Source: Patescibacteria group bacterium (GTDB lineage: Bacteria; Patescibacteriota; JABMPQ01; JAHIRA01). From it: DNA of 51,197 bases. Positions 18,439 to 26,310 of this stretch are shown here, piece after piece; the stretch's first letter is position 1, and every line of letters begins with the position of its first letter. The notes under the pieces were generated by a model. That model did no database searches and was not told where the DNA came from. It worked only from the letters and a program-made list of their open reading frames with translations. The stretch spans positions 1-51,197 of the forward strand of contig JAHISJ010000007.1 in NCBI GenBank assembly GCA_018818205.1, in the 5' to 3' direction. A program made the translations under genes and the position numbers.

Positions 18439-19020
18439 ATGGCGCAAACACAAAACTCAAAGTACAGAGGTCCGCTTAAGGCTGCGCCTTTAGATATGGT
18501 GAGACCACAAAGAAAAAGCATATCTAGCCAAAGCAGGCAGACTTCTTATGAAATGCGAAGAAGACGCGTGCAAAAACCGGTAAGTGAGACTCCACAGGAG
18601 CCTCACTTACCCAGGCGGGATCAAGCAAAGCCTGCAAATCGCTCTGAAGAGGCTCCTCGTGTACTAAGCGATCCAGCACCTCGAGTGGCAAAACAACCAG
18701 AGCAAAAAACGCAGTCACCGCATACATTCAAAAAGAACCATGATCGTGAAACCAAACGGCCAAAACGAGGACGACGTTTTTTTGGCACGTGCTCTGTGCT
18801 CCTTGCACTCAATATAATTGTGCTTGGCGTGTTAATTTATTATGTGAGCAAAGTAGCACGAACGGTTGAAGCGTGGGACACGGAAGACATAAAAAATCAC
18901 ATTACTGAGACGTTGAATTTTCAGGAAGAAGCGCCGTCACAAAACGATGAGTTTTTTAACAAGATCATGGAGTCATCCGATCTTGAAAATGCAGTAAATA
19001 CCAACACAAAAGCAGAATAA
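18439..19020 (+). CDS. Unrecognised single-pass membrane protein with a long basic cytoplasmic N-terminus
   Basis: 193 residues. Residues 1-113 are Arg/Gln/Pro/Lys-rich and look disordered. Residues ~117-138 (CSVLLALNIIVLGVLIYYVS) form one transmembrane helix. The C-terminal 55 residues are acidic. The positive-inside rule places the long N-terminus in the cytoplasm. The gene follows recA after 17 nt and probably shares its transcript. No family recognised. Confidence 0.7.
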   Translation: MAQTQNSKYRGPLKAAPLDMVRPQRKSISSQSRQTSYEMRRRRVQKPVSETPQEPHLPRRDQAKPANRSEEAPRVLSDPAPRVAKQPEQKTQSPHTFKKNHDRETKRPKRGRRFFGTCSVLLALNIIVLGVLIYYVSKVARTVEAWDTEDIKNHITETLNFQEEAPSQNDEFFNKIMESSDLENAVNTNTKAE

Positions 19021-19024
19021 AACA

Positions 19025-19053
19025 TTGACGCATTCCTCTTTTTCTGGTTCAAT
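19025..19053 (+). promoter_or_regulatory. Candidate promoter of the 19087 orphan gene
   Basis: TTGACG (19025-19030), a 17-bp spacer and TTCAAT (19048-19053). The -10 element is moderate (4 of 6). The leader carries AGGAGG. Confidence 0.45.
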
Positions 19054-19086
19054 TAAAGGTCTGAACGTCTTTTTTTAGGAGGAATA

Positions 19087-19515
19087 GTGGAAAAAGTTAT
19101 TATAGGCGCCTCGATTTTTTACTATTGGACGCATTTTAGTAATGATTTATTGAGAGAAGTACTCATTTCTTGCGGAGGGGATAAAGCACTTATTTTTTTG
19201 GGAGAAGTAACCGATGTTCGATTAGTCCATCTGCTGCAGTGGGGTTATTTATCCCGCAAAGGAAAAACGTGGGAAGTTGTAGTTAAAGGCGAAACGACGT
19301 GGAATGAAAGAGATCAGTTTGCATCGTTTTTACAGATTTGGACTTCGGGTTATGAAGTTAATTTCTGTGGAATGCCGTATGAATCTTTGGGGACTATCTC
19401 TAAAGAAGTTCATGAGGAAGTTCATGGAGCAGACATTGCATGTGAGCAAGCAATTTTTTTAATCCCGCCAGAGACATATTATGCATCAGGCGAAACAACC
19501 ATTCAGTTTGAGTAA
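19087..19515 (+). CDS. Unrecognised 142-residue protein with a GTG start
   Basis: The GTG is preceded by AGGAGG and a 4-nt gap (AATA), the same geometry as at several other orphan genes here. The protein has an alternating hydrophobic/hydrophilic pattern consistent with a small alpha/beta fold, with motifs IIGASIFYYWTHFSNDLLRE and CGMPYESLGTISKEVHEEVHGADIACEQAIFLI. No signal peptide, membrane helix or known family is visible. It is a single-gene unit followed directly by a long hairpin. Confidence 0.65.
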   Translation: MEKVIIGASIFYYWTHFSNDLLREVLISCGGDKALIFLGEVTDVRLVHLLQWGYLSRKGKTWEVVVKGETTWNERDQFASFLQIWTSGYEVNFCGMPYESLGTISKEVHEEVHGADIACEQAIFLIPPETYYASGETTIQFE

Positions 19516-19516
19516 G

Positions 19517-19564
19517 GCACAAGCTTTACTCTTTTTTGATGGAAAAAAAGAGCATTTCTTGTGC
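19517..19564 (+). terminator. Long two-tier hairpin directly after the 19087 gene
   Basis: Outer arms GCACAAG (19517-19523) and CTTGTGC (19558-19564) enclose a symmetric internal loop and an inner 9-bp stem, CTCTTTTTT (19529-19537) with AAAAAAGAG (19544-19552). It begins two bases after the stop codon. There is no T-run directly after it, so it may be an mRNA 3'-end stabiliser rather than a classical terminator. Confidence 0.45.
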
Positions 19565-19640
19565 AAGCGGTGTTTTAGGGTCTTTTATGAGAACGCAGGA
19601 TGCAGTACAATAAAGATATACGTTACAAATAACAACATGT

Positions 19641-20600
19641 ATGAAGTATACTTGCCTTTTTTCTGAAATAGGTAAAAAAGATGTGGCACGTGCCGGCGGT
19701 AAGGGTGCGTCGCTTGGAGAAATGACTAAAAAGGGATTCCCCGTACCTCCCGGTTTTGTTGTTGTAAGTTTTGCGTTTGAGAGTTTTTTGAAAGTAACAG
19801 ATTTACATGTAGAAATCAGCGCATTACTTGACACGGTCAATATACATGAAATACATACTGTTGAGAACGCTGCGTCAAAAATACAGAATTTGATTCTTCA
19901 AGCATATATGCCACATGAAATAGAAGAACACATTTTATGTTCTTTCAAAAAACTTAATACACCTTATGTCGCGGTGAGATCAAGTGCTACCGCGGAAGAT
20001 TCTTTAGAAGCTGCGTGGGCGGGCCAGCTTGAAAGTTATTTAAACACAACAGAAAAAACACTACTTTTGCATGTTCAGAAATGTTGGGCGTCACTTTTTA
20101 CACCACGAGCCATTTTTTATCGCTTAGAAAAAAATCTTATAAAAAATCCAATTTCCGTTGCAGTTGTTGTGCAAAAGATGATTCAAAGTGACGCGTCAGG
20201 TGTTGCGTTTTCTGTTCATCCTGTGACAGAAGATAAAAATCAGATGATTGTAGAAGCGTCGTATGGTTTGGGTGAGGCGGTTGTGTCAGGGAGTGTAACC
20301 CCGGATAGCTATGTGGTTCAAAAAAAGCCTCTTGCTCTATATGATATAAACGTGTGCGTTCAAACAAAGGGATTGTATCGTGGAAAAGAGGGTAATGAAT
20401 GGAAAAAAATCCCCCAAAAAAAAGGAGAGAGACAAGTACTTTTAGATAAAGAAATTCTTGAGCTTGCAAGAATTATTATGACCCAAGAAGAACATTGTGG
20501 CTTTCCGGTGGATGTTGAATGGGCGCTGGAAAAAGGAAAATTTTACGTCTTACAAAGTCGCCCCATCACTACACTAAAAAACAAAAAGCTCGCTTCATAA
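19641..20600 (+). CDS. Stand-alone PEP-synthase/PPDK-type ATP-grasp domain
   Basis: 319 residues, equal to only the N-terminal PPDK_N (PF01326-type) domain. Motifs: AGGKGASLGEMTKKGFPVPPGFVV (residues ~14-37), VAVRSSATAEDSLEAAWAGQLESYL, DASGVAFSVHPVT, EASYGLGEAVVSGSVTPDSYVV, and the terminal VDVEWALEKGKFYVLQSRPITTL. In PEP synthase and rifampicin phosphotransferase this domain binds ATP and phosphorylates a His on a swivelling domain in the same chain. That swivelling domain is absent here; the ORF stops cleanly at the domain boundary. Three separate proteins carrying the missing middle and His domains are encoded 3-8 kb away on the other strand, so this looks like the kinase half of a split enzyme. 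Confidence 0.88.
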   Translation: MKYTCLFSEIGKKDVARAGGKGASLGEMTKKGFPVPPGFVVVSFAFESFLKVTDLHVEISALLDTVNIHEIHTVENAASKIQNLILQAYMPHEIEEHILCSFKKLNTPYVAVRSSATAEDSLEAAWAGQLESYLNTTEKTLLLHVQKCWASLFTPRAIFYRLEKNLIKNPISVAVVVQKMIQSDASGVAFSVHPVTEDKNQMIVEASYGLGEAVVSGSVTPDSYVVQKKPLALYDINVCVQTKGLYRGKEGNEWKKIPQKKGERQVLLDKEILELARIIMTQEEHCGFPVDVEWALEKGKFYVLQSRPITTLKNKKLAS

Positions 20601-20610
20601 AGAAACGAGC
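20575..20610 (-). terminator. Terminator of the amidohydrolase gene/operon
   Basis: On the minus strand GCTCG...CGAGC with an inner TTC/GAA pairing is followed by TTTTTGTTTTTT. It overlaps the end of the convergent ATP-grasp gene, so the two transcripts overlap at their 3' ends. Confidence 0.7.
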
Positions 20611-20627
20611 ATCATACAATAAAGTGG

Positions 20628-22325
20628 TTAGCTTACCAGTTGCCCCTGACGATAAATGCGGGCAATGCCATGTTCTAAGTCTTCAACTTTGGCAGTGAGC
20701 TTTTTTGAGTCGGAAGCCAACGTTGCAAACTCTTCTTTGGTTCCTCCATGGGCGAGGAGTGTGCCGAACGTTTCTTTGTTAATGACTACAATATCTGCGG
20801 GCGCGCCTTCTATGAGTTTTCCCCGCATGCCATGGCCTGCCTCGTGCTCATAATCTGCTGCCATCAAGGAATACGCACTCAAGGCTTGCTCAAAAGAAAT
20901 ACGTTCTTTGGGGTTAGGGTGGTGGGTTGCTGCCCAGATGCCAAAGAGCGCTGACGGCGGCATGCCATCAGAGCCAAACATCATTTGTACTCCTTCTTGA
21001 AGCATTTCTGCGTGTGGACACAGTTGTGTAACGCGTCCATCAAGCCTGTCTTGATAGACCACATCGGTTAAGAAGTTAGGTTGAGATGATACCCATGCTC
21101 CAACAGAAGCTATCTCAGGAGAAAGTCCTTGGCTGAGCTCACAATGTTCTATTCTAAACTTTCCTGGATCAAGCTTGGCTTCTTTAGCAAGGTTTCTCCA
21201 TGATTTGGCTGTCTCAATCGCTCGTGCAACAGCTTTGTCACCAATTGCATGCATGGCAATTTTATTGAGCCCCATCGTGCGTGCATCTCCAATGGCTTGA
21301 TTTATTTCTTGCAAGGTATGATACTCCACTCCAACATTGTCTGATTTTTCGTACGGTTTTTTCATTAGAGCAGTGTGTGAACCAAAGCTTCCATCAGCAA
21401 GGAGCTTGAGACCGACAAGCGGTAAATCTTGAGCTCTATCAAATAATCCTTGTTTTTGAAGTGTGTCCAGATTTGAATAAAATTCCTTCATAATTTCTGG
21501 CGCCAAAAATACTTGTCTTACCGGAAATTCAGTGCCTCGTTCCTTTTGCCAGCTTTTTCGGGCCATAAGTAGTGCAACAACATCTCCATAGGAATAAGAG
21601 TACATATCGTGAATATTGGTGATTCCCTGTGAAATCCACGAGTCAAGTGTTGTTTCCATACCTTCAGCGATTCGTTCAACGCCATAATGACTTTCGGCAA
21701 TTTGAATGGCAAGAATAGCATGTCCTTCTGTTGCAAGTCCCTTTTTTGCATCAATATGTCCGGTAGTTCTCTTACCCAGACCCTTTTCCTCATGGACTTT
21801 TTTTGAAAGGAGGTCAATCATTGGTGTGTTGAGCCTGGCTCCATGAAAGCTGGAATCAATCATGCAATAGGGACGTTTGGTATCTACTCGGTCAAGATCT
21901 TCAAGAGAAATCTCTGCATTAGGGACGCTTTGTGTGTTATGTCCTAATATGACTTTTGGAAGAGCAAGATCTCCTGACCCCGTTTGTTCACGAAGCATTC
22001 TCATAATCTGATCTTTTGTTTTTCCTTCGCTGACATTGCCTGCATCAATAACTTCCATTGTTCCATAAGCAAGGTGATTGTGAGTATCGGTAAATGCAGG
22101 AAGTGCAACGCCACCTTCGTAGCGATCAAACAAAAGACTTGGCCTTCTTTCCTTTTCTGCATCTATCCATTGTCTAACGTCTCGTGGATCACCAATTTTA
22201 ACAATAGTTCCAGATTTCGGATCTAAAACCATTTGAATCTCGGTTTTTTTTTGAAGCTCTCTGCTTTCCGGTGAAGTTGGCACAAACGCCGCTTCCGGAT
22301 GCAGATGGGAGAGTTTTTCAGGCAT
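20628..22325 (-). CDS. YtcJ-like amidohydrolase (amidohydrolase family 3)
   Basis: 565 residues. Metal-binding and family motifs are visible in order: LPAFTDTHNHLAYG (HxH-type site, residues ~75-88), LKLLADGSFGSHTALM, KIAMHAIGDKAVARAI, FRIEHCE and MMFGSDGMPPSALFG. The C-terminal strand domain (GKLIEGAPADIVVINKE) is typical of the fold. No signal peptide is visible, so it is probably cytoplasmic. Family members hydrolyse amide or related C-N bonds of small molecules; the substrate is unknown. It has its own promoter embedded in a large palindrome and GGAGG 8 nt before the ATG. It lies 83 nt after the carbamoyltransferase gene. Confidence 0.9.
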   Translation of the reverse strand: MPEKLSHLHPEAAFVPTSPESRELQKKTEIQMVLDPKSGTIVKIGDPRDVRQWIDAEKERRPSLLFDRYEGGVALPAFTDTHNHLAYGTMEVIDAGNVSEGKTKDQIMRMLREQTGSGDLALPKVILGHNTQSVPNAEISLEDLDRVDTKRPYCMIDSSFHGARLNTPMIDLLSKKVHEEKGLGKRTTGHIDAKKGLATEGHAILAIQIAESHYGVERIAEGMETTLDSWISQGITNIHDMYSYSYGDVVALLMARKSWQKERGTEFPVRQVFLAPEIMKEFYSNLDTLQKQGLFDRAQDLPLVGLKLLADGSFGSHTALMKKPYEKSDNVGVEYHTLQEINQAIGDARTMGLNKIAMHAIGDKAVARAIETAKSWRNLAKEAKLDPGKFRIEHCELSQGLSPEIASVGAWVSSQPNFLTDVVYQDRLDGRVTQLCPHAEMLQEGVQMMFGSDGMPPSALFGIWAATHHPNPKERISFEQALSAYSLMAADYEHEAGHGMRGKLIEGAPADIVVINKETFGTLLAHGGTKEEFATLASDSKKLTAKVEDLEHGIARIYRQGQLVS

Positions 22326-22351
22326 ATTGAATTCCTCCGTAAATGTTTTTT

Positions 22352-22398
22352 ACATTAGTGTGCTTTTTTACCGTAGTGTAAAAAAGTACTAATGTCAA
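22352..22398 (-). promoter_or_regulatory. Amidohydrolase promoter embedded in a 44-bp inverted repeat
   Basis: On the minus strand TTGACA (22393-22398), a 17-bp spacer and TACGGT (22370-22375) form a promoter of the same type as the rpoB one. It lies inside an inverted repeat. Outer arms ACATTAGT (22352-22359) and ACTAATGT (22388-22395), and inner arms CTTTTTTAC (22363-22371) and GTAAAAAAG (22378-22386), surround a 6-nt centre at the -10 element. This could be a repressor operator or a hairpin in read-through RNA from the upstream operon. Confidence 0.65.
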
Positions 22399-22408
22399 TG
22401 TATTTGGC

Positions 22409-23362
22409 TTAAATACGGTCTGTAACAGGAATGTCCAGAAGATACGTAACAAGCGCCATATTTGTATAGATTGCCGCTTCCAGCATTTCGTTTACAACCA
22501 TGCGGGGGTCATCATCCGTTTCTTTAAGTGCTGTAAGACGGCTGTCTGCGGTAGCCCTAGGTTCAAAGACACATACTGGCACGTTTTCTCGCATTTTTTC
22601 TAACTGTGTATTAGAGAAAGGAACAAAGTTTTTATTAAACTCAGCAACCAACGATTCATCTTCACCTGATTGTGGTAGTCCTTCTACAATAAACAAGAAA
22701 TCAACGTGATCGAGCATATCATCAAGTTTTGCTTGCTCATAGGTGCTACCATGTTCTTGAACGAGAGTTTGATTTTTTTCTGGAAGTGCCATCTCAGGAA
22801 TAATTGAATCCTCAATGAAGCTAACATCAAAATGACTTAGTACGTTTGAAACAGCTTTCATTGGCCGGGATGATTTGCTCATGCCATACACTCCAATTTT
22901 TTTACCCTTAAGATCTTCTAGGTGCTTCATGACTGTATACACGCAAAATAGTGCGCCAATAGCGTGTTCTTTGTCACCACACATAGCGTTTATTAGTGGA
23001 ATCGGATATCCTTTTTTGGCAAATGCAGATAAATCAAATGTTTTATGTCGAATTGCTAGAATATCACACAAAGGTGCAATAGAAGTAAGCGTATCGTCTA
23101 TATCTTCTTCACCTGTTTCAAGATAGGTGCCTTTGATCCCAGAGATACCAAACCATCCACCACCGAGTTTGATCATGGCGCTTTGCAAGCTTGCTGAGGT
23201 CCTGGTGCTTTCTTGAAAAAAATATGTAGCAATGACTTTTCCCGGGCATAGATTCGTGAAGTTTCTTTTTTCTTTAAGTCCGGTTTCAAAAATTTCTGCA
23301 CGACGAAACAGTTCAAGGTATTCTTCTTTAGTAAGATCTTGTGTTCTAGTAAAATGTTTCAT
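22409..23362 (-). CDS. Divergent aspartate/ornithine carbamoyltransferase-family protein
   Basis: 317 residues, the family's usual length. The carbamoyl-phosphate loop is present in changed form (FFQESTRTSASLQSAMIKLGG, with STRTS rather than STRTR). The second domain's Rossmann-like start (GKKIGVYGMSKSSRPMKAV) is also present. The usual HPxQ motif is EHAIGA, keeping only the His, and the amino-acid-binding PLPR-type loop is CVFEPRATADSRL. The fold is therefore safe, but the second substrate is probably not plain aspartate or ornithine. The gene begins 4 nt after the last of three tandem His-domain genes, so it belongs to that operon. No other pyrimidine or arginine genes are nearby. Confidence 0.75.
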   Translation of the reverse strand: MKHFTRTQDLTKEEYLELFRRAEIFETGLKEKRNFTNLCPGKVIATYFFQESTRTSASLQSAMIKLGGGWFGISGIKGTYLETGEEDIDDTLTSIAPLCDILAIRHKTFDLSAFAKKGYPIPLINAMCGDKEHAIGALFCVYTVMKHLEDLKGKKIGVYGMSKSSRPMKAVSNVLSHFDVSFIEDSIIPEMALPEKNQTLVQEHGSTYEQAKLDDMLDHVDFLFIVEGLPQSGEDESLVAEFNKNFVPFSNTQLEKMRENVPVCVFEPRATADSRLTALKETDDDPRMVVNEMLEAAIYTNMALVTYLLDIPVTDRI

Positions 23363-23366
23363 ATTT

Positions 23367-24821
23367 TTACTGGTACTCTTTTAAGATTTTAACTTCACCT
23401 TTTGTTGCATTTACTTTGACGAGGTCCCCATCAGAAAGAACGTACGTTGCTTTTTTTGTGCCTACAACACAAGGAATTTCTAGTTCACGCGATATTATTG
23501 CTGCGTGACACGTGAGCCCACCTTCATCCGTAATAATGGCAGCTGCTTTTTCCATGGCGGGAACATAGTCGGGCAGTGTCATGCCACAGACTAGTATATC
23601 TCCTTTTTTTACTTTTTTTAGTGCGTCTTTGGCACCACAGCAAACTTTAACTCTTGCACGAGCTTGTCCTTTTGAAGCAGCTATTCCTGTAAGTAGCAAT
23701 TCATGACTACATTCTACATCTAATTCTTGTTGTGCGGCTGTTTGAGCTTCTCTACCGCTTAACGTTTTAATGCTATTTTTTTGCAATAGCACAAAGGTAG
23801 CTTTTTTTCTTTTTTCAATTTCCTTTTTATTTGCTGTGCCTCCACGTAAAATCTGCTTGATTTCATCATACCAGAGCCACTCAAAATCGTCTGTATTCAT
23901 TTTATAGCGTTTTGACACTTCCTTTCCCAATAGGTGGGCGGCATACACAGTCTTAACTTGCATTTCTTTTCGGAGATCAAGGTAGTGACAAAATTTGTCC
24001 ATTATCCAGAGCGTATGCTTAATCTTGTCTGAAAGAAAGTAATCTCTACAAAGTGTATCTCTTCTTTGCTTTATCTCCTTTGTTTTTTCTTGTAAGGCTA
24101 GCAATTCTTTTTTAGTCGAATTTTTGTTCTTTTTAACCTGATTTGAAAAATAAGCAATAGTATGTGGTGTCATGTTTTCCCAACCAAGCTTTGTCCACCA
24201 AAACTTTTTATGGATATTTTGAACATCTAACAGATCAGTTTTCTTCTTCTGAGCAACAGTCATTATTGCTTCTTTTTCTAGATTGATGTAAGAACGATAC
24301 TGTGGCGTGGTTATTTCTTGATACAGATTCATGAACTCTTCATTATCTAGATCACTCTTTTTGTTTGCCAACTCTTCTTTTATTATTATTTTCAGATAAT
24401 TGTCAAAAACGACATCAAAAGCATCAATGGCTAAGGTTAGCAAAGCGTGCGCAGAAGAAGATTCCTTGGATAAATAGTCGTAATAATATATTAATTCTTG
24501 GTTTGTACAATTACTAAGATTTTGTTTTTTTATTTTTCTTGCTGCTGCAAGCGCTCTCTTGGTGCAGTCATCAAATTGAGCAAATAGAGTAAGCGCTTTT
24601 GTTTTATTTGTGCAATCGCGTACGATTTGTTTGCCAATATCTTTAATCTCTGTGCCCCAAGCGCACCAGAGTTTGGGATCTTCGTTGTAATACAAGACTG
24701 AACAGAAGGAATTATCAAAGAACGTGCGCGCATGTTTATAAATACTAGTAAACATTATTGCCATACGATTAAGTTCAATGGTCCCGCGTGTGTAGATAAT
24801 CCATTGTGTTTTATCTTTCAT
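23367..24821 (-). CDS. PEP-utilising His-domain protein, paralogue 1 (no ATP-grasp domain)
   Basis: 484 residues from ATG 24821 (MKDKTQWIIY); the track's longer start lies deep inside the upstream gene. Residues ~1-390 are a helical domain with FWWTKLGWENMTPHT and LDLRKEMQVKTVYAAHLL, resembling the middle (substrate) region of rifampicin phosphotransferase/PEP synthase proteins. Residues ~395-484 are the swivelling phospho-His domain: LLTGIAASKGQARARV, GDILVCGMTLPDYVPAM, then ITDEGGLTCHAAIISRELEIPCVVGT with the catalytic His in TCHAA. It overlaps the upstream paralogue by 11 bp. It lacks the ATP-grasp part needed to charge the His. Confidence 0.85.
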   Translation of the reverse strand: MKDKTQWIIYTRGTIELNRMAIMFTSIYKHARTFFDNSFCSVLYYNEDPKLWCAWGTEIKDIGKQIVRDCTNKTKALTLFAQFDDCTKRALAAARKIKKQNLSNCTNQELIYYYDYLSKESSSAHALLTLAIDAFDVVFDNYLKIIIKEELANKKSDLDNEEFMNLYQEITTPQYRSYINLEKEAIMTVAQKKKTDLLDVQNIHKKFWWTKLGWENMTPHTIAYFSNQVKKNKNSTKKELLALQEKTKEIKQRRDTLCRDYFLSDKIKHTLWIMDKFCHYLDLRKEMQVKTVYAAHLLGKEVSKRYKMNTDDFEWLWYDEIKQILRGGTANKKEIEKRKKATFVLLQKNSIKTLSGREAQTAAQQELDVECSHELLLTGIAASKGQARARVKVCCGAKDALKKVKKGDILVCGMTLPDYVPAMEKAAAIITDEGGLTCHAAIISRELEIPCVVGTKKATYVLSDGDLVKVNATKGEVKILKEYQ

Positions 24822-26301
24822 AGCTCGATCTTTTAGTAATCTTAATGACACCGTGATTAGCATTAACTTCAACGGAATCTCCGTCGCGTAGAATCTTTGT
24901 GGCCGATTTAGTTCCTACAACGCACGGGATAGAAAGTTCTCTACAAATAATTGCCGCATGACACGTAAGCCCACCTTCGTCGGTTACAACGGCGGCGGCC
25001 TTTTTCATAGCTGGAACAAACTCCGGCATGGTCATACCGGTTACTAAAATATCTCCCTCAGCTATCCGATCGTTTGCATCTTTTGAGCTTAAACAAATGC
25101 GTGCCGTACCGGTGACGCGCCCTGTTGATGCTGTAACCCCGCAAAACTCTTTGTCGCGTACTATTTTTTCAAAATCGGTTAAGGCGTTTCTTTTTTGTTG
25201 TGCTTCTTCTCCGTACCATTCCTTGAATGTACCATCATTTGAATATTCATAAAACCACTTTGCGTGTCTTTTTTGAGCAAGCTCAACATCGATCTTATTT
25301 TTTTTATATGCTATTGAGGCTGCTTCTTGGGGCCAAAAGTAGTATAAAATAGAGGCATCAGTTCCTATTTTCTTGCTTAGTTCTTTGTACAGTTTTCTAA
25401 GCAGCGCAACGGCTTTTACCTGGCCTTCTTTGCGTAAATCATGAAAAACGGCATAAGCGTCAAAAATTTCTAAATACGTGGTAACGATAGGATTTCTTTG
25501 CCCAATAATATGAACAATTTGTTTTTTTTGGCGTAGAGAGTTAGAAATAGAGGCTTTAATTTTTTGAATTTCTGGAATAATACTTTTTTTGTTTGATTTT
25601 TTATAATCAGAAAGAAGATTCTTTTTTGTATATACCCTTGCTTGTTCCCAACTGAAGTTAATCCAAAAATATTTTTTAATAAAAGTGTCGATACGTTTTT
25701 CTGATTTCTTTATACCGTTTTTGGTAATGAAATCAAACAGTTTGAGTTTTTCCAAATAAAACCTGTTTACATAACTTAAAACATTAGGATATGTTAACGT
25801 ATTTTTTATTTTTGCCTTTTTTGATTCTTTTGCATTTGGATATGTCGTGTCTATAAGGGGGTCAAAAAGAGGGTTGAGCATGACGTCGATTGCGTCAACG
25901 TTATACGTAATGCCGTGCCATAGGAGGGTCTTTTTGTATACCTGCAAAATGAGATCAGCAAGTTCTATTTTTGTTAGGGTAGAGAAATCTGTTTTGTTTG
26001 TTTTGGTAAAAAAAGAATCCAATAACGCAAATTCTTTATGCCAAAAGGCACAATAGTTTTTAAATGTTTTGTGACTTTTTAAGAATGTTTTTAAACAATA
26101 TGTTCCAACACGAGCATGGTCGGAGAAATTTTCGTAATAATAGGCGACGGTATTCTCAAGGTACAGACAAATTTTTTGATATTTTGGACCGTTTAAAAAC
26201 CGATTAGAATACTGAATGGAGTGTATAGGTATAGAAACGTTAAACGGATATAGCCCTGTTCTAATAAGCTCTTCCCACTCTGATGTCTTTTTTTTGGCCA
26301 T
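24811..26301 (-). CDS. PEP-utilising His-domain protein, paralogue 2 (no ATP-grasp domain)
   Basis: 496 residues. Same architecture as its neighbours: a divergent helical N-terminal ~400 residues (KYFWINFSWEQARVYTKK, HDLRKEGQVKAVALLRKLYKELSKKIG), then a well-conserved swivelling domain (GVTASTGRVTGTARICL, GDILVTGMTMPEFVPAM, VTDEGGLTCHAAIICRELSIPCVVGT). The phospho-acceptor His is present. The helical parts of the three paralogues look far less alike than the His domains, which is expected if each recognises a different substrate. It ends inside the start of paralogue 1 and starts 9 nt after paralogue 3. Confidence 0.85.
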   Translation of the reverse strand: MAKKKTSEWEELIRTGLYPFNVSIPIHSIQYSNRFLNGPKYQKICLYLENTVAYYYENFSDHARVGTYCLKTFLKSHKTFKNYCAFWHKEFALLDSFFTKTNKTDFSTLTKIELADLILQVYKKTLLWHGITYNVDAIDVMLNPLFDPLIDTTYPNAKESKKAKIKNTLTYPNVLSYVNRFYLEKLKLFDFITKNGIKKSEKRIDTFIKKYFWINFSWEQARVYTKKNLLSDYKKSNKKSIIPEIQKIKASISNSLRQKKQIVHIIGQRNPIVTTYLEIFDAYAVFHDLRKEGQVKAVALLRKLYKELSKKIGTDASILYYFWPQEAASIAYKKNKIDVELAQKRHAKWFYEYSNDGTFKEWYGEEAQQKRNALTDFEKIVRDKEFCGVTASTGRVTGTARICLSSKDANDRIAEGDILVTGMTMPEFVPAMKKAAAVVTDEGGLTCHAAIICRELSIPCVVGTKSATKILRDGDSVEVNANHGVIKITKRSSYER

Positions 26302-26310
26302 GTATAAAGG

